DNA from: CAYQUC01 sp964514215
GTDB lineage: Bacteria; Pseudomonadota; Gammaproteobacteria; UBA6429; Thiohalophilaceae
DNA: 64,000 nucleotides
Reading direction: 5' to 3'
NCBI GenBank assembly: GCA_964514215.1
Contig: CAZEPW010000011.1
Location: forward strand, 1 to 64,000
A program made the position numbers and the translations under genes. The notes under the pieces are model-generated. The model searched no databases and had not been told where the DNA came from. It saw nothing but the letters and a program-made list of their open reading frames with translations. Position 1 is the first letter of the stretch, and the number at the start of each line of letters is the position of its first letter. Below are positions 17,170 through 26,921 of the stretch, piece after piece.

Positions 17170-17799
17170 TTACTTTACACCCAATAAATATTCCTGCATT
17201 CCATTTCGATGTAAAATTGATTTGATGACTTTTAATTCGGGCATAAACTTAAACAACTGTAACTGATTATAACGAGGGGCCTTAATTCGGTTCGCAGACG
17301 TTGTAGTACGATCCATCGAAAGGCTGGTTTTAATTGTATATTCAAGTGGTGCATCAGCCATGGTCGCTTGTGTCGCGATAAAGGCGTGAAACAAGGTATC
17401 TTTTTTAGCAAGTTTGAGTAAAGATTCAATAAAGCTTCGAAGATAATCTCGAGGAATGTAATTTAGTAACTCCCAGCAAAAAATAATATCAACTTTTTCG
17501 TTTGCAGAGGCATCGCAATAAAGCATCGAATCATAATCGGGCTTAGTATCTTCATCCTCAACATCTATTTTTTTTTCACTCTCAGCTTTTAAAATTGATG
17601 CGAATAAATCTTCAATGAATATTTTACAGTAATATTCAGAAAAAAAATTGAGATTATTATTACTAGCTGGGCCTAAATCAAGAATAACTTTTTTTGAATC
17701 GATTGATAATTTTTCAGTTATTATTTTAAATGGACGACAATTATCAAGTAATAGTGATTCTTCACAACCATTAATTCTGGTCAGTTCAAGGTATTCCAT
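17170..17799 (-). CDS. SAM-methyltransferase-like protein next to bactofilin
   Basis: A 209-residue protein with a methyltransferase-like fold: VILDLGPASNNNLNFFS (motif I), IFIEDLF after it, and VDIIFCWELLNYIPRDYLRSFIESLLKLAK like motif II-III of class I methyltransferases. The C-terminal part (SLSMDRTTTSANRIKAPRYNQLQLFKFMPELKVIKSILH) has no recognised motif. It starts 5 bp after the bactofilin stop, so both are cotranscribed. Similar proteins accompany bactofilin-like genes in some gammaproteobacteria, as I recall; the substrate is unknown. Confidence 0.6.
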   Translation of the reverse strand: MEYLELTRINGCEESLLLDNCRPFKIITEKLSIDSKKVILDLGPASNNNLNFFSEYYCKIFIEDLFASILKAESEKKIDVEDEDTKPDYDSMLYCDASANEKVDIIFCWELLNYIPRDYLRSFIESLLKLAKKDTLFHAFIATQATMADAPLEYTIKTSLSMDRTTTSANRIKAPRYNQLQLFKFMPELKVIKSILHRNGMQEYLLGVK

Positions 17800-17804
17800 A
17801 AAAT

Positions 17805-18320
17805 TTAATGGTTAGCTTTATTTAAATCAGAACTTTTTTTTTGCAAACCGTCTTTCGGATCCATTTCAATGCTACCTTTAAATTTAGCACCATCTTCAAG
17901 CGTTACTCTAGGGGAAATAATATTACCTAAAACATTACCGGTTTTACGAATAATAACATTTTCACTGCCAAATAAATCACCATTTAATCGCCCTTCAACA
18001 ATAATGATATTAGCGGTGATATTTGCATTAATGACGCCATCAATACCAATGGTTAAGTTATTTTTGTGTAATTTAATTTCACCATCAACTTTTCCTTGGA
18101 TAATAAAATCTTCTTCGCCAGACAACTCGCCTTTGAAGTAAATTGAAGATCCAATTGTCGCAGGCACACTGCTGCCAGTTGTAGGAGCGGGGGTAGATTG
18201 TATCCGTGTTGGTGTAATAGACGTTTGTGCAGTTGATGTGGTTTCGTTCATATTATTTCCTTCTGTTTCAGGTTTACTCCATTTCACAACATTTTTTTTT
18301 ATTTGATCCATATCAAACAT
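17805..18320 (-). CDS. bactofilin (DUF583 polymerising cytoskeletal protein)
   Basis: A 171-residue protein. Residues about 1-55 are disordered and Thr/Pro-rich. Residues about 56-150 form the bactofilin beta-helix repeat: IGSSIYFKGELSGEEDFIIQG, then KVDGEIKLHKNNLTIGIDGVINANITANIIIVEGRLNGDL and the following turns to SIEMD. Bactofilins self-assemble into membrane-associated filaments that organise local peptidoglycan synthesis and hydrolysis. The strong AGGAGA site lies 6 bases before ATG 18320. It heads a two-gene unit with the methyltransferase-like gene. The Csd4-like/M15 peptidase pair lies about 4 kb away, a plausible functional partner (inference). Confidence 0.92.
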   Translation of the reverse strand: MFDMDQIKKNVVKWSKPETEGNNMNETTSTAQTSITPTRIQSTPAPTTGSSVPATIGSSIYFKGELSGEEDFIIQGKVDGEIKLHKNNLTIGIDGVINANITANIIIVEGRLNGDLFGSENVIIRKTGNVLGNIISPRVTLEDGAKFKGSIEMDPKDGLQKKSSDLNKANH

Positions 18321-18495
18321 ACGACTCTCCTGGACGATATTATTTAGCTAATAATAAATATGATATGTGACTAGAATATAACGTAATTAAATTTAAAGCT
18401 AGCCATTAATATTATCATGTATTTGGTTGTTTAATAACGAGAATTAGTTCTCACTTATATACTAGTGTAAAATTTAGTTTATAACAATCAAAAAT

Positions 18496-19689
18496 CTATT
18501 CGGGTTTTGATAGTTTTATGTTTTCAGTTAATTGAGAATTCATTTTTAGTGGTAATTTTCCCTTGAGTAGCGTCATAACACGATCTGCTGTATGACGATA
18601 AGCTGTCAATTTCCCCCCGCAAATTGTAATAAGGTTTGATTTTTTAGCTTCATCCGTTAATAGGTAAGTATCCCTGCTTCGTTTAAAAGCAACATCCGAG
18701 CTGCTCATTAACACTCTCAGCCCTGCAAATTTAGATACCACATCAGCACGAACTTGTGGATTGTCTCGAGAAAAATAATGATTATAATTACAAAGCAAAT
18801 AATCTACCTCTTTATCGAGCGCCTCAACTTGTTCTAGATCACCTGTAAACAAAGTTTCCGTTGTACCAACCAGAGTTTTCCCCTGCCAAGGAATAAAAAA
18901 GATGGCTCGACCATCAGCAGGTGAATCCGCATAATAAATACCTTTTTTCATCTCATGATTCAATATAATATGAGCGCCTTGAATAAGATCAATATTTATT
19001 TTTTTCTGATCAGGAGCGATAATTTCAAGCACTTCGTTTATCCAAGGGCCCGCGGCATTAACTATTATTGTTGATGAACAATCAATAACAGCATCTTCTT
19101 CCATATAAGTTATGTCATAGCCAGAATTACTGTGTTCAACACGCAACAGCTCGGCGGGAACCACAATTTCAGCGCCTAATTTTTTAGCTGAATTGATAAC
19201 AGCATGTGTCAATGCACTATCATCAGTTTGAGCATCATAAAACTGATATACGGCTAATAAGTCTTTAGTTTCTAAACCATCTAACTCATGCCATTTTGAT
19301 TTAGATATTTTTTTATAAAAAGTGTTTTTTTTTAATCCACCAAGAATTGAATATAACATTAGCCCCATTCTGATGGTTAATCGAGAGCGAATGGATTGTT
19401 TATAGATAGGAATAAAAACCGGAATTAGTTTGACTAATTCAGGCGCTATCGATAACAAAATTCGTCTTTCACGCAAACACTCAAAAACCAGCTTTAACTC
19501 AAAATGCTCTAAATAACGTAAACCACCATGAATTAATTTACTCGAACGGCTTGAAGTTCCTGCAGCAATATGATTTTTTTCTAACAGTAATACTTTATAG
19601 CCTTGCGCCGCTGCTGCTTGTGCAACACCTGCACCATGAATGCCAGCACCAATAACTGTAATATCATAACGTTTAGTGTTCACAAGCAC
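18496..19689 (-). CDS. glpD: FAD-dependent glycerol-3-phosphate dehydrogenase, short form
   Basis: Oxidises glycerol-3-phosphate to DHAP, feeding electrons to quinones at the membrane. The N-terminus has the FAD Rossmann motif GAGIHGAGVAQAAAAQGYKVLLLEK and then TSSRSSKLIHGGLRYLEHFE. The C-terminus ends near GGKLTAYRHTADRVM. It is 397 residues instead of about 500, because the C-terminal cap domain of classical GlpD is missing. The frame opens at GTG 19689 (another GTG at 19683) and overlaps the phosphodiesterase gene by 11-17 bp. It is the last gene of the operon zapE-kinase-phosphodiesterase-glpD. Confidence 0.88.
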   Translation of the reverse strand: MLVNTKRYDITVIGAGIHGAGVAQAAAAQGYKVLLLEKNHIAAGTSSRSSKLIHGGLRYLEHFELKLVFECLRERRILLSIAPELVKLIPVFIPIYKQSIRSRLTIRMGLMLYSILGGLKKNTFYKKISKSKWHELDGLETKDLLAVYQFYDAQTDDSALTHAVINSAKKLGAEIVVPAELLRVEHSNSGYDITYMEEDAVIDCSSTIIVNAAGPWINEVLEIIAPDQKKINIDLIQGAHIILNHEMKKGIYYADSPADGRAIFFIPWQGKTLVGTTETLFTGDLEQVEALDKEVDYLLCNYNHYFSRDNPQVRADVVSKFAGLRVLMSSSDVAFKRSRDTYLLTDEAKKSNLITICGGKLTAYRHTADRVMTLLKGKLPLKMNSQLTENIKLSKPE

Positions 19690-20434
19690 TCAACTTAAGC
19701 CGACTATCCATTAATAAACCACCAACATCCATACTTTCAATTAAATCAACGCCTTTATTGCATAACGCAAGAGCATGCTCAGCATCGGTAACTTCATACG
19801 TCACCCACTGCCAAGGGCCTTGCCATAAACCATCGTTCTCAAATTGAATTTTTTTATAATTAACAATTACCATTTCGGGTTCAAATTCAGTAACACGTTT
19901 ATGGCTTGCATCATCCCACGTTGTGATAACCCATGCAACGTCACAGCCATAGTTATCTCGTGAATATTTTAATGATTCCATATTGTATGAAATTATTATT
20001 ATTTGTGACCAAACTGGTTTTAAGTCGCTATAAACACTATCAACAACACTCGCAATACCAAACTGTGATAAGGATTCATCTTTTAATTCTACCAGCAATT
20101 TGCCATTTTTATATTTTTGTAAAACAGCAACCATATCCGATAACAAAGAAATTTTATTATTTATAAACTTATCACCAAACCGTGCTTGTTCTGCAGCATT
20201 GTAATTTGATAATTCATTTTTTGATAACGTCATTATATTTTTATCAACATTAGAAACACGTTGCATATGATCATCATGATAAATCACTAACGTTTTATCT
20301 TTTAAACTTTGAACATCAATTTCAACAAAACAGGCACCCGCTTCAAAAGCCGCCGATATTGCTAACTCACTATTTTCAGGATAACATTTAGCATAACCTC
20401 GATGCGCAACAATTTTAGGTATTTTATTATTCAT
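19673..20434 (-). CDS. glycerophosphodiester phosphodiesterase (UgpQ-like)
   Basis: Hydrolyses glycerophosphodiesters to glycerol-3-phosphate and an alcohol. The active site is intact: KIVAHRGYAKCYPENSELAI with the catalytic HRG, VEIDVQ with metal ligands, and VIYHDDHMQRVSN with the second His. The 253-residue length and lack of a signal peptide point to the cytoplasmic UgpQ type. Its start overlaps the upstream kinase stop by 8 bp and its end overlaps glpD, a tight arrangement that supplies glycerol-3-phosphate to GlpD. Confidence 0.93.
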   Translation of the reverse strand: MNNKIPKIVAHRGYAKCYPENSELAISAAFEAGACFVEIDVQSLKDKTLVIYHDDHMQRVSNVDKNIMTLSKNELSNYNAAEQARFGDKFINNKISLLSDMVAVLQKYKNGKLLVELKDESLSQFGIASVVDSVYSDLKPVWSQIIIISYNMESLKYSRDNYGCDVAWVITTWDDASHKRVTEFEPEMVIVNYKKIQFENDGLWQGPWQWVTYEVTDAEHALALCNKGVDLIESMDVGGLLMDSRLKLSACEH

Positions 20435-21863
20435 ATTTCATCTCTTTTTGCCATTTTTTAAATCTGTTTACTAAAGCTTGATTATCCATCGGTTTAAAAC
20501 TATCGTCATCATATTGGCTAATACTAACCTGAAAATTGCTTAGTAATTGAAACAAGCCCAACAATGTTGCTTCCTTGTCAATAGCGCGTGTAACCGTCAT
20601 TTGAGTGAGGTCAGATAGTTTTTGGCATACACCATCAAGAATTGATAAACCTCCCGAAATTTTGATCACTGAATTTGATTTAATTTTCATTAAGTTTATA
20701 TTTTCAGTAATCAAAAAGATAATACTTTCAAGCACAGCTATCGCTTTTTCGGCTATTGCGGCATGACCAATGAAACGAGATTTAAGTTCAGCAATCCAAT
20801 AGGGTGAACCAACACCGGAAATTCCATTGATAAATAGCGGTATATTTTTTTGACAATTATCTAACCATGTTGCCAACGAGTTATAAACATCAACATCCTC
20901 ATTACTATTTTGCAACCAATCTAAGGCTGTGCCAGCACCATTAACCGTACCTTCCCACGCCTTTATTGTCTTATACTTATCGGTATAGATATTACCAGAT
21001 AAAATCCGAGAAGGTATTTCTGTCTCATTATTAATATTTAATACAAATGCACCACTACCGATATTTACAGTAAATTGATCCTCTGGAGGCATACCATTTG
21101 AAAATACTGTTGCTGATTGATCCCCCGTACAAATAACCACATCACACTGGCCGTTCCAGTTTAACAATTGCCCATAATTATATTTTGTGGTAACGCAATA
21201 CGGCAAAATGGATTTTGGAATAGCAAATAAATCCAGTAACTCGTCATCCCAAGTTAAAGTTTCTTTATTAAATAATAATGTTCGGGCGGCATTAGCTGGG
21301 TCAATATATCGATGCTTACCAGCAACGCAACTAAATAATATATAACTCGACAACGATGCGATACATAATTCATTTTTTTCTTGTGCTTGTTTAACTGATT
21401 CTAAATTTTTCAAACACCAAAGCATTTTACTCACACCGTAATGTGCCGATAAAAATAAGCCGGTTTTGTTTTTTACTTGTTCTCGATTATTTTCAAAACA
21501 GTTAATAATGTTTTTTGCTCGAGTATCTTGCCAACTGATTGCGTCGGACAAAACCTCTGCTGTTTTATAATTCCAACACACAATAGTCGAACGTTGTGTT
21601 GCAAAACCCGCTTTAATTTTTAATGTTTTAGTCTCACCAAGTGCTTTTGCACAATCAGAAATAACCGACTTAATCGACTGCTCTATCTCTTTGACATCAT
21701 GTTGAATAAACTCTTGACCGCAATAAATAAACCGATTAGTCGAAATAGCACATGAAGCACTGGTTTTAATTTCACCATTTTGAAAATAAAGCGTAGCACG
21801 GCTTGCATGCCCACCTTGATCAATTGCTAAAATATAGTCGTATATATCATTATTAGCAGCCAT
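20427..21863 (-). CDS. glpK: FGGY-family glycerol kinase-like protein
   Basis: ATP-dependent sugar kinase family protein of 478 residues. The N-terminal phosphate loop is YILAIDQGGHASRATLYFQNGE (GlpK usually reads ALDQGTTSSR). The substrate region contains ISWQDTRAKN, and CTGDQSATVFSNGMP and NIGSGAFVLN follow. KISGGLSILDGVCQKLSDL replaces the usual VDGGASANN motif. The context (phosphodiesterase and glpD downstream) supports glycerol as substrate, but its divergence leaves another polyol possible. It is 2 bp downstream of zapE in the same operon. Confidence 0.75.
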   Translation of the reverse strand: MAANNDIYDYILAIDQGGHASRATLYFQNGEIKTSASCAISTNRFIYCGQEFIQHDVKEIEQSIKSVISDCAKALGETKTLKIKAGFATQRSTIVCWNYKTAEVLSDAISWQDTRAKNIINCFENNREQVKNKTGLFLSAHYGVSKMLWCLKNLESVKQAQEKNELCIASLSSYILFSCVAGKHRYIDPANAARTLLFNKETLTWDDELLDLFAIPKSILPYCVTTKYNYGQLLNWNGQCDVVICTGDQSATVFSNGMPPEDQFTVNIGSGAFVLNINNETEIPSRILSGNIYTDKYKTIKAWEGTVNGAGTALDWLQNSNEDVDVYNSLATWLDNCQKNIPLFINGISGVGSPYWIAELKSRFIGHAAIAEKAIAVLESIIFLITENINLMKIKSNSVIKISGGLSILDGVCQKLSDLTQMTVTRAIDKEATLLGLFQLLSNFQVSISQYDDDSFKPMDNQALVNRFKKWQKEMKYE

Positions 21864-21865
21864 AA

Positions 21866-22957
21866 TTAATTATAAATAATATGTGGTAGAGCTAGATATT
21901 TTTTACTAGCCATCTCGGTTAAACGACTAACCGTGCGTTCAAAGGCAAATTTCAGTCTTTTTCCAGTATATAATTCAAAAGGCATCACTTCTGCTGATAC
22001 AACCAATTTAACTTTATGATCATATAAAGCATCAATTAAATGAATAAAACGTTTTGCAGCATCATCTTCTGATTCGGTTAATACCGGAATATCACTAATT
22101 AAAACCGTGTGAAACATTTGCGCTATTTCCAGATAATCTGGCGCAGCATGAGCCTGCATACAAATAGATTCAAAATTAAACCAAACAACGTCATTTGCTA
22201 GTGCAATGATCGCCATTGACCGATGATTAATTGTAATACTAGCTAAATTAGACCTATTGGATGGGGCAAGTGCATTAAAATGTTCGGTCATGATATTTTT
22301 AGCAGCGCTATCAATATGGTAAGTACCACTTTTTTCTAATTGCAATAATCGAAAATCTTCACTTGAACGCAACTCAAATTCTTCTGTGTTACAATTTAAA
22401 TAATCAATTGTTGGTAAAAACAAATCACGTTGTAAGCCATTTTTATAGAGATCGTTAATTTTAACATTTGAAGTTGCAAATAAGGTAACACCGTATTCAA
22501 ATAACGATTTAAATAAGCCCGTTAATAACATCGCATCGGTAATATCGTGTACATGAAATTCATCCAAACAAAGCACTCTAACGTTATTGGATATTTTTTT
22601 TGCAACTAACGGTAATGGATTCGGTGTTTTAGGTAACTCGCGTAATTGTTGATGAATATCAAGCATAAATCGATGAAAATGAATCCGGCGTTTGTTCTTA
22701 AACGGCAAAACCTCAAAAAAACAATCCATTAAAAATGTTTTACCACGTCCTACACCACCCCAGAAATAGAGTCCACGAACAGGACGACAATCTTTTTTTA
22801 CTATTTTATGCCACCATCTCGGTTTAATCTGAGGTGTTGCTAATAATTCATCATACAATTGTTGAATTAATTGAACGGCCTGTTCTTGTGCAGCATCGTA
22901 TTTAAAATTTTGTAATTTCAGTTTTTCGTGAAATTTATCTATTGGGCCCACAAACAA
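21866..22957 (-). CDS. zapE: cell division ATPase ZapE (AFG1 family)
   Basis: AAA+ ATPase that associates with the divisome and modulates the FtsZ ring. The Walker A motif is GLYFWGGVGRGKTFLMD (about residues 62-78), Walker B is VRVLCLDEFHVHDITDAM, and sensor elements follow (TLFATSNVKINDLYKNGLQRDLFLP). Length 363 residues fits ZapE (E. coli about 375). The start is a TTG at 22957 or a GTG at 22951, and its upstream region faces the divergent rapA promoter. Being first in the glycerol operon is unusual for zapE and suggests transcription into glpK. Confidence 0.93.
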   Translation of the reverse strand: MFVGPIDKFHEKLKLQNFKYDAAQEQAVQLIQQLYDELLATPQIKPRWWHKIVKKDCRPVRGLYFWGGVGRGKTFLMDCFFEVLPFKNKRRIHFHRFMLDIHQQLRELPKTPNPLPLVAKKISNNVRVLCLDEFHVHDITDAMLLTGLFKSLFEYGVTLFATSNVKINDLYKNGLQRDLFLPTIDYLNCNTEEFELRSSEDFRLLQLEKSGTYHIDSAAKNIMTEHFNALAPSNRSNLASITINHRSMAIIALANDVVWFNFESICMQAHAAPDYLEIAQMFHTVLISDIPVLTESEDDAAKRFIHLIDALYDHKVKLVVSAEVMPFELYTGKRLKFAFERTVSRLTEMASKKYLALPHIIYN

Positions 22958-23132
22958 GCTCGCTATTAATAAGTTTAAACATTTCCTTATACTACGTTAT
23001 AGATATAGTAGAATATTTTAGACTCGATGAACAATAACAATCGTATTTAATATGAGATTTGCTATTATGTTTAGCGCTAAAAAACGGTACAATGCTGCAC
23101 TTTTTTTATGCAATGATAATTAGGATTTTTAC

Positions 23133-26042
23133 TTGAAAAACTACCTTGTCGGACAACGCTGGATTAGTGAAACTGAATCAGATCTCGGTCTGGGCACCAT
23201 TATTCAAGTTGAACATCGAACAGTCACTGTTAGTTTCTCCTCTTGCGATGAAACGCGCACCTATGCCCTCGCTAATGCACCACTAGCACGCATAATATTT
23301 AAAAAAGATGATGAGATACAAGATCTTGAACAACGGCATTTAAAAATCCACGAAATAAAAAATAATGACGATCTATACCAATATCACGTGGAAGATGAAT
23401 CGGGTGTTAAATCATGGATAGCTGAAACCCAAATAAACCATCATACCAAGCTCAATAATGCCACCGACAGACTGTTTTCAGGACAAATCGATGCTGAAAA
23501 ATGGTTTGCATTACGGTATAGAACATTGGCTTTCAAAGATTCGATTGAACAATCGACTACTTATGGTCTCAGTGGTGCCAGAATTGACCTTATACCGCAT
23601 CAATTATATATCGCCAACGAAGTATCAAACCGTTTTTCACCTCGAGTACTATTGGCTGACGAAGTTGGGCTAGGTAAAACGATTGAAGCTTGCCTGATAC
23701 TGCATCACCAGTATTTATCTGAATCTGTACAAAAAATCCTCATTATTGTACCAGAAGCGCTTATTCACCAATGGTTGGTTGAATTGCTTCGACGAGTAAA
23801 TTTACGATTTAGCCTAATAGACGAAGAAAGATGTCTAGCAATAGAAGAAAGCAACCCTGAGGCGAATCCGTTTGATACTGAACAACTCGTGCTTTGTTCT
23901 TTAGAGCAGTTTTCTGAAAATCCCACTCGCGCACAACAAATTATAAACTGCCAATGGGAAATGTTAATTGTCGATGAGGCACACCACTTATATTGGTCTG
24001 AACAGCAACCAAGCCCTGAATACCTATTGGTTGATGTGCTCGCAAAAATCGCATCAAGTGTTTTATTATTAACAGCAACTCCAGAACAGTTAGGTCAAAG
24101 TGGCCATTTTGCGCGATTACGTTTACTTGATCCAATACGTTATCATGATTTAGATACTTTTATTAAAGAAGAATCAAGCTATTTTGAAATTGCAGAAATA
24201 ATTAACAAAATCATCGACGCATCTGAAATTACTGACGCTGATTGTAAAAATTTACAATTGCAATTTACTGATGCCAGTTTAGAATTGAGCTTAAAGCAAT
24301 ATCAAAAGTATCAACAATCAGAGCAAATAAGCAAAGAATTTATTGATGCTTTAATTGACAAACTAATAGACCAACATGGTACCGGTCGTTGTTTATTTCG
24401 AAATAGCCGCTATGGCGTAAAAGGATTTCCAAATCGAATTTTACATGCCGTTGCATTAGATAAACCCAGCCAGTATAACAGCGAGCAACTCAGCTTAAAC
24501 GATAGCAATGATATTGAATTTAATATTTTAAATAAACAATATCCAGAAATCCCCTATTCTTTAATGGAAGAATATCAACAAACGGCTTGGTGGCAATTTG
24601 ATCCTAGAATTAGCTATATCTATGACACATTAAATACACTTAAGCCCAAAAAAGTATTAATTATTTGTGCTCATCGAGATACCGCTGAAGACATTAAACT
24701 TGCCTTAAAAATTCGTTATGGCATGACTATCGCCATGTTTCACGAAGACATGAGCATTATTAAACGCGACAAGTCTGCAGCATTCTTTGCTGACCCTGAA
24801 TCGGGAAGTCAGGCACTAGTGTGTTCTGAAATTGGTAGTGAAGGTAGAAATTTTCAGTTTTCTCATCATTTAATATTATTTGATTTGCCATTAATACCCG
24901 ATTTATTAGAACAACGAATTGGCCGGCTCGATAGAATTGGGCAACAACATGATATTCAGATTCATGCATTGTATTTAAAAGACTCAACACAAGAATACTT
25001 ATTTCGTTGGTATCATGAAGGTCTCAATGCCTTCACTAAAACCTGCCCGGCAGGACAAAGTATATATAATTTCTTTTACGAAGAATTAGCGGCAGTATTA
25101 TCCAATAATGCTCATGAGCCATCACAGTTTGAAGTACTGTTAACTAAAACTAAATCAAAACTTCAGGAATTAAATCAATCATTACAATCTGGTAGAGATA
25201 GATTATTAGAGTTAAATTCTCATCGTAAACATATTTCAACCAAGGTTATCAATTCGATAAATTTAAATTCAAAACCCGAAGAATTGCAAGAATATATGGA
25301 ACACGTTTTTGGATGTTATGGGGTTGATTTTGAGGATCATTCACATAATCAATATATCATTAGGCCAAGCGAACACATGCATACCGCGCATTTTCCTTTA
25401 TTACCAGCCGATGGCAAAACAATTACCTTTGATCGAAATACCGCATTAAAACATGAAGATATCGACTTTGTTAGCTGGGAACATCCTATGGTCACAGCAG
25501 TCATCGATATGATCACCGGCAACGAACTGGGTAACACCGCAGTCTCTTTAATTAAACACAAGGCCATTAAATCTGGCAGTATGTTATTAGAGTGTTTATT
25601 TGTGATTGATTATTCCGCACCGAAATTTTATAAAATGGGCCAATATTTCTCAAATAAACAGATTCACATTGTTATTGATAACAAAACAAAAGATATATCG
25701 CCATTATTTAGAAATCAGGACATTTATTTGAGTCATGAAGCTGTATCCAAAGCAGCAGCAAATCAATTAATTATCAGTATGTCAAAATTAATTAATATGT
25801 TACTCGAACATGCTACGACGCACGCCAATCAACTACTAACTGAAATCATTAGTAACGCACATCAAAGTGTAAATACGAAAATGGACTTTGAAATCGATCG
25901 ACTAACAACACTCAAAAAATTAAACCCGAATATTCGTGAAGATGAAATTGAACACTTGCAAATAACACAAACTAAAATGCACGAATACATAAACAACGCA
26001 ACTTTAAGATTAGATGCAACACGAATAATTATTGTTGAATAA
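23133..26042 (+). CDS. rapA: RNA polymerase-associated ATPase RapA (HepA)
   Basis: SWI/SNF-type ATPase that recycles RNA polymerase after termination. It has 969 residues, as expected. The N-terminal Tudor-like region (YLVGQRWISETESDLGLGTI) is typical of RapA. The ATPase core follows: PHQLYIANEV, Walker A ADEVGLGKTIEA (about residue 180), DEAHHLYW, TATPEQLGQSGHFARLRLLDP, and the C-terminal lobe with SEIGSEGRNFQFSHHLILFDLP and EQRIGRLDRIGQ. The start is TTG 23133 with a TAGGA site upstream; the sequence from there (KNYLVGQRW) matches family N-termini. Monocistronic, followed by a small membrane protein gene. Confidence 0.96.
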   Translation: MKNYLVGQRWISETESDLGLGTIIQVEHRTVTVSFSSCDETRTYALANAPLARIIFKKDDEIQDLEQRHLKIHEIKNNDDLYQYHVEDESGVKSWIAETQINHHTKLNNATDRLFSGQIDAEKWFALRYRTLAFKDSIEQSTTYGLSGARIDLIPHQLYIANEVSNRFSPRVLLADEVGLGKTIEACLILHHQYLSESVQKILIIVPEALIHQWLVELLRRVNLRFSLIDEERCLAIEESNPEANPFDTEQLVLCSLEQFSENPTRAQQIINCQWEMLIVDEAHHLYWSEQQPSPEYLLVDVLAKIASSVLLLTATPEQLGQSGHFARLRLLDPIRYHDLDTFIKEESSYFEIAEIINKIIDASEITDADCKNLQLQFTDASLELSLKQYQKYQQSEQISKEFIDALIDKLIDQHGTGRCLFRNSRYGVKGFPNRILHAVALDKPSQYNSEQLSLNDSNDIEFNILNKQYPEIPYSLMEEYQQTAWWQFDPRISYIYDTLNTLKPKKVLIICAHRDTAEDIKLALKIRYGMTIAMFHEDMSIIKRDKSAAFFADPESGSQALVCSEIGSEGRNFQFSHHLILFDLPLIPDLLEQRIGRLDRIGQQHDIQIHALYLKDSTQEYLFRWYHEGLNAFTKTCPAGQSIYNFFYEELAAVLSNNAHEPSQFEVLLTKTKSKLQELNQSLQSGRDRLLELNSHRKHISTKVINSINLNSKPEELQEYMEHVFGCYGVDFEDHSHNQYIIRPSEHMHTAHFPLLPADGKTITFDRNTALKHEDIDFVSWEHPMVTAVIDMITGNELGNTAVSLIKHKAIKSGSMLLECLFVIDYSAPKFYKMGQYFSNKQIHIVIDNKTKDISPLFRNQDIYLSHEAVSKAAANQLIISMSKLINMLLEHATTHANQLLTEIISNAHQSVNTKMDFEIDRLTTLKKLNPNIREDEIEHLQITQTKMHEYINNATLRLDATRIIIVE

Positions 26043-26071
26043 CTATCACAAAAACTACTTGGAAGTATGAA

Positions 26072-26305
26072 ATGAAAATATTAGATAAACTGCCCTATCC
26101 ATTTGTTATTATAATTGCGGTATTCATGTCCATTGCTCCACCAACGGGTGAGCCGCATTTAATTGAAAAATTAAAAATGCTCGGTAGCTTCACTTTAAGT
26201 AAACCCATCGATATTTTTGACTTATTTATTCATTCCATCGCACTGATCATATTAATCCTAAAAATAATTCGTACTTTTATGGCTAAAGATAAGCCCGAAA
26301 AATAA
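26072..26305 (+). CDS. small membrane protein of a widespread proteobacterial family
   Basis: A 77-residue protein with one or two membrane segments (PYPFVIIIAVFMSIAP and IFDLFIHSIALIILILKIIRTF) separated by a conserved hydrophilic loop (GEPHLIEKLKMLGSFTLSKPIDIFD). Homologues of this pattern are common in proteobacteria and often carry uninformative names. Function is unknown. It begins 29 bp after rapA and may be cotranscribed with it. Confidence 0.75.
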   Translation: MKILDKLPYPFVIIIAVFMSIAPPTGEPHLIEKLKMLGSFTLSKPIDIFDLFIHSIALIILILKIIRTFMAKDKPEK

Positions 26306-26457
26306 CCGTATAAAATATAATATTATCAACACCTCAATTTACAGATAAATATTTAGTATAAATTATATTTTATGCTAAATATTATCTAAACTGTATAAAC
26401 AGGGATATACAAACAAAACAACAAACCTCTAATTTTTTAAACATAAACAAAAATCTC

Positions 26458-26898
26458 ATGATGCGATTATTAATAATAGCCCTTGTTTTTTTCTCCGCTA
26501 ATGTGAGTTTCGCAGAAAAAGCTAAGTGTACCCCCACTCCTGAAATGCAGCTCGGAAATCATTTCACGCCGATTACTCGTGAAAAAATTAATGTTAGCAA
26601 TGGCATAAAAATGTCGGGTAAGGTTTTATCTGCAACGGATTGTAACCCCATAAAAAATGCTAAAATTAGTCATTGGCAAGCAAACAAACACGGGAAATAC
26701 ACTGATAAACTTCGCGCCTATTTACGAACTGACGAATTTGGTAGGTTTGAATTCTTAACCGAATGGCCAAATACCCAAATTCCGCATATTCATTTTTTGG
26801 TGGAAGCATCCGGTTATCAAACACTAACGACACAATGGGTTGGTGAAGACAAGATGAAATCCATATTGCTTATTATCGTACTGAAAGAAAAAAGCTAA
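26458..26898 (+). CDS. secreted intradiol dioxygenase-like protein
   Basis: A 146-residue protein with a signal peptide (MMRLLIIALVFFSANVSFAEKA). The mature part resembles the catalytic core of intradiol ring-cleavage dioxygenases: SGKVLSATDCNPIKNAKISHWQANKHGKY, then YLRTDEFGRFEFLTEWPNTQIPHIHFLVEASGYQTLTTQWV. The HIH pair lies where an iron ligand sits in the family. The four-ligand iron set (two Tyr, two His) is not all obvious, and it is shorter than classical enzymes. A true dioxygenase is possible, as is a non-enzymatic beta-sandwich protein; the periplasmic location is unusual for ring cleavage. Confidence 0.65.
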   Translation: MMRLLIIALVFFSANVSFAEKAKCTPTPEMQLGNHFTPITREKINVSNGIKMSGKVLSATDCNPIKNAKISHWQANKHGKYTDKLRAYLRTDEFGRFEFLTEWPNTQIPHIHFLVEASGYQTLTTQWVGEDKMKSILLIIVLKEKS

Positions 26899-26921
26899 AA
26901 CATGCGACTTAGCACCCTAAA

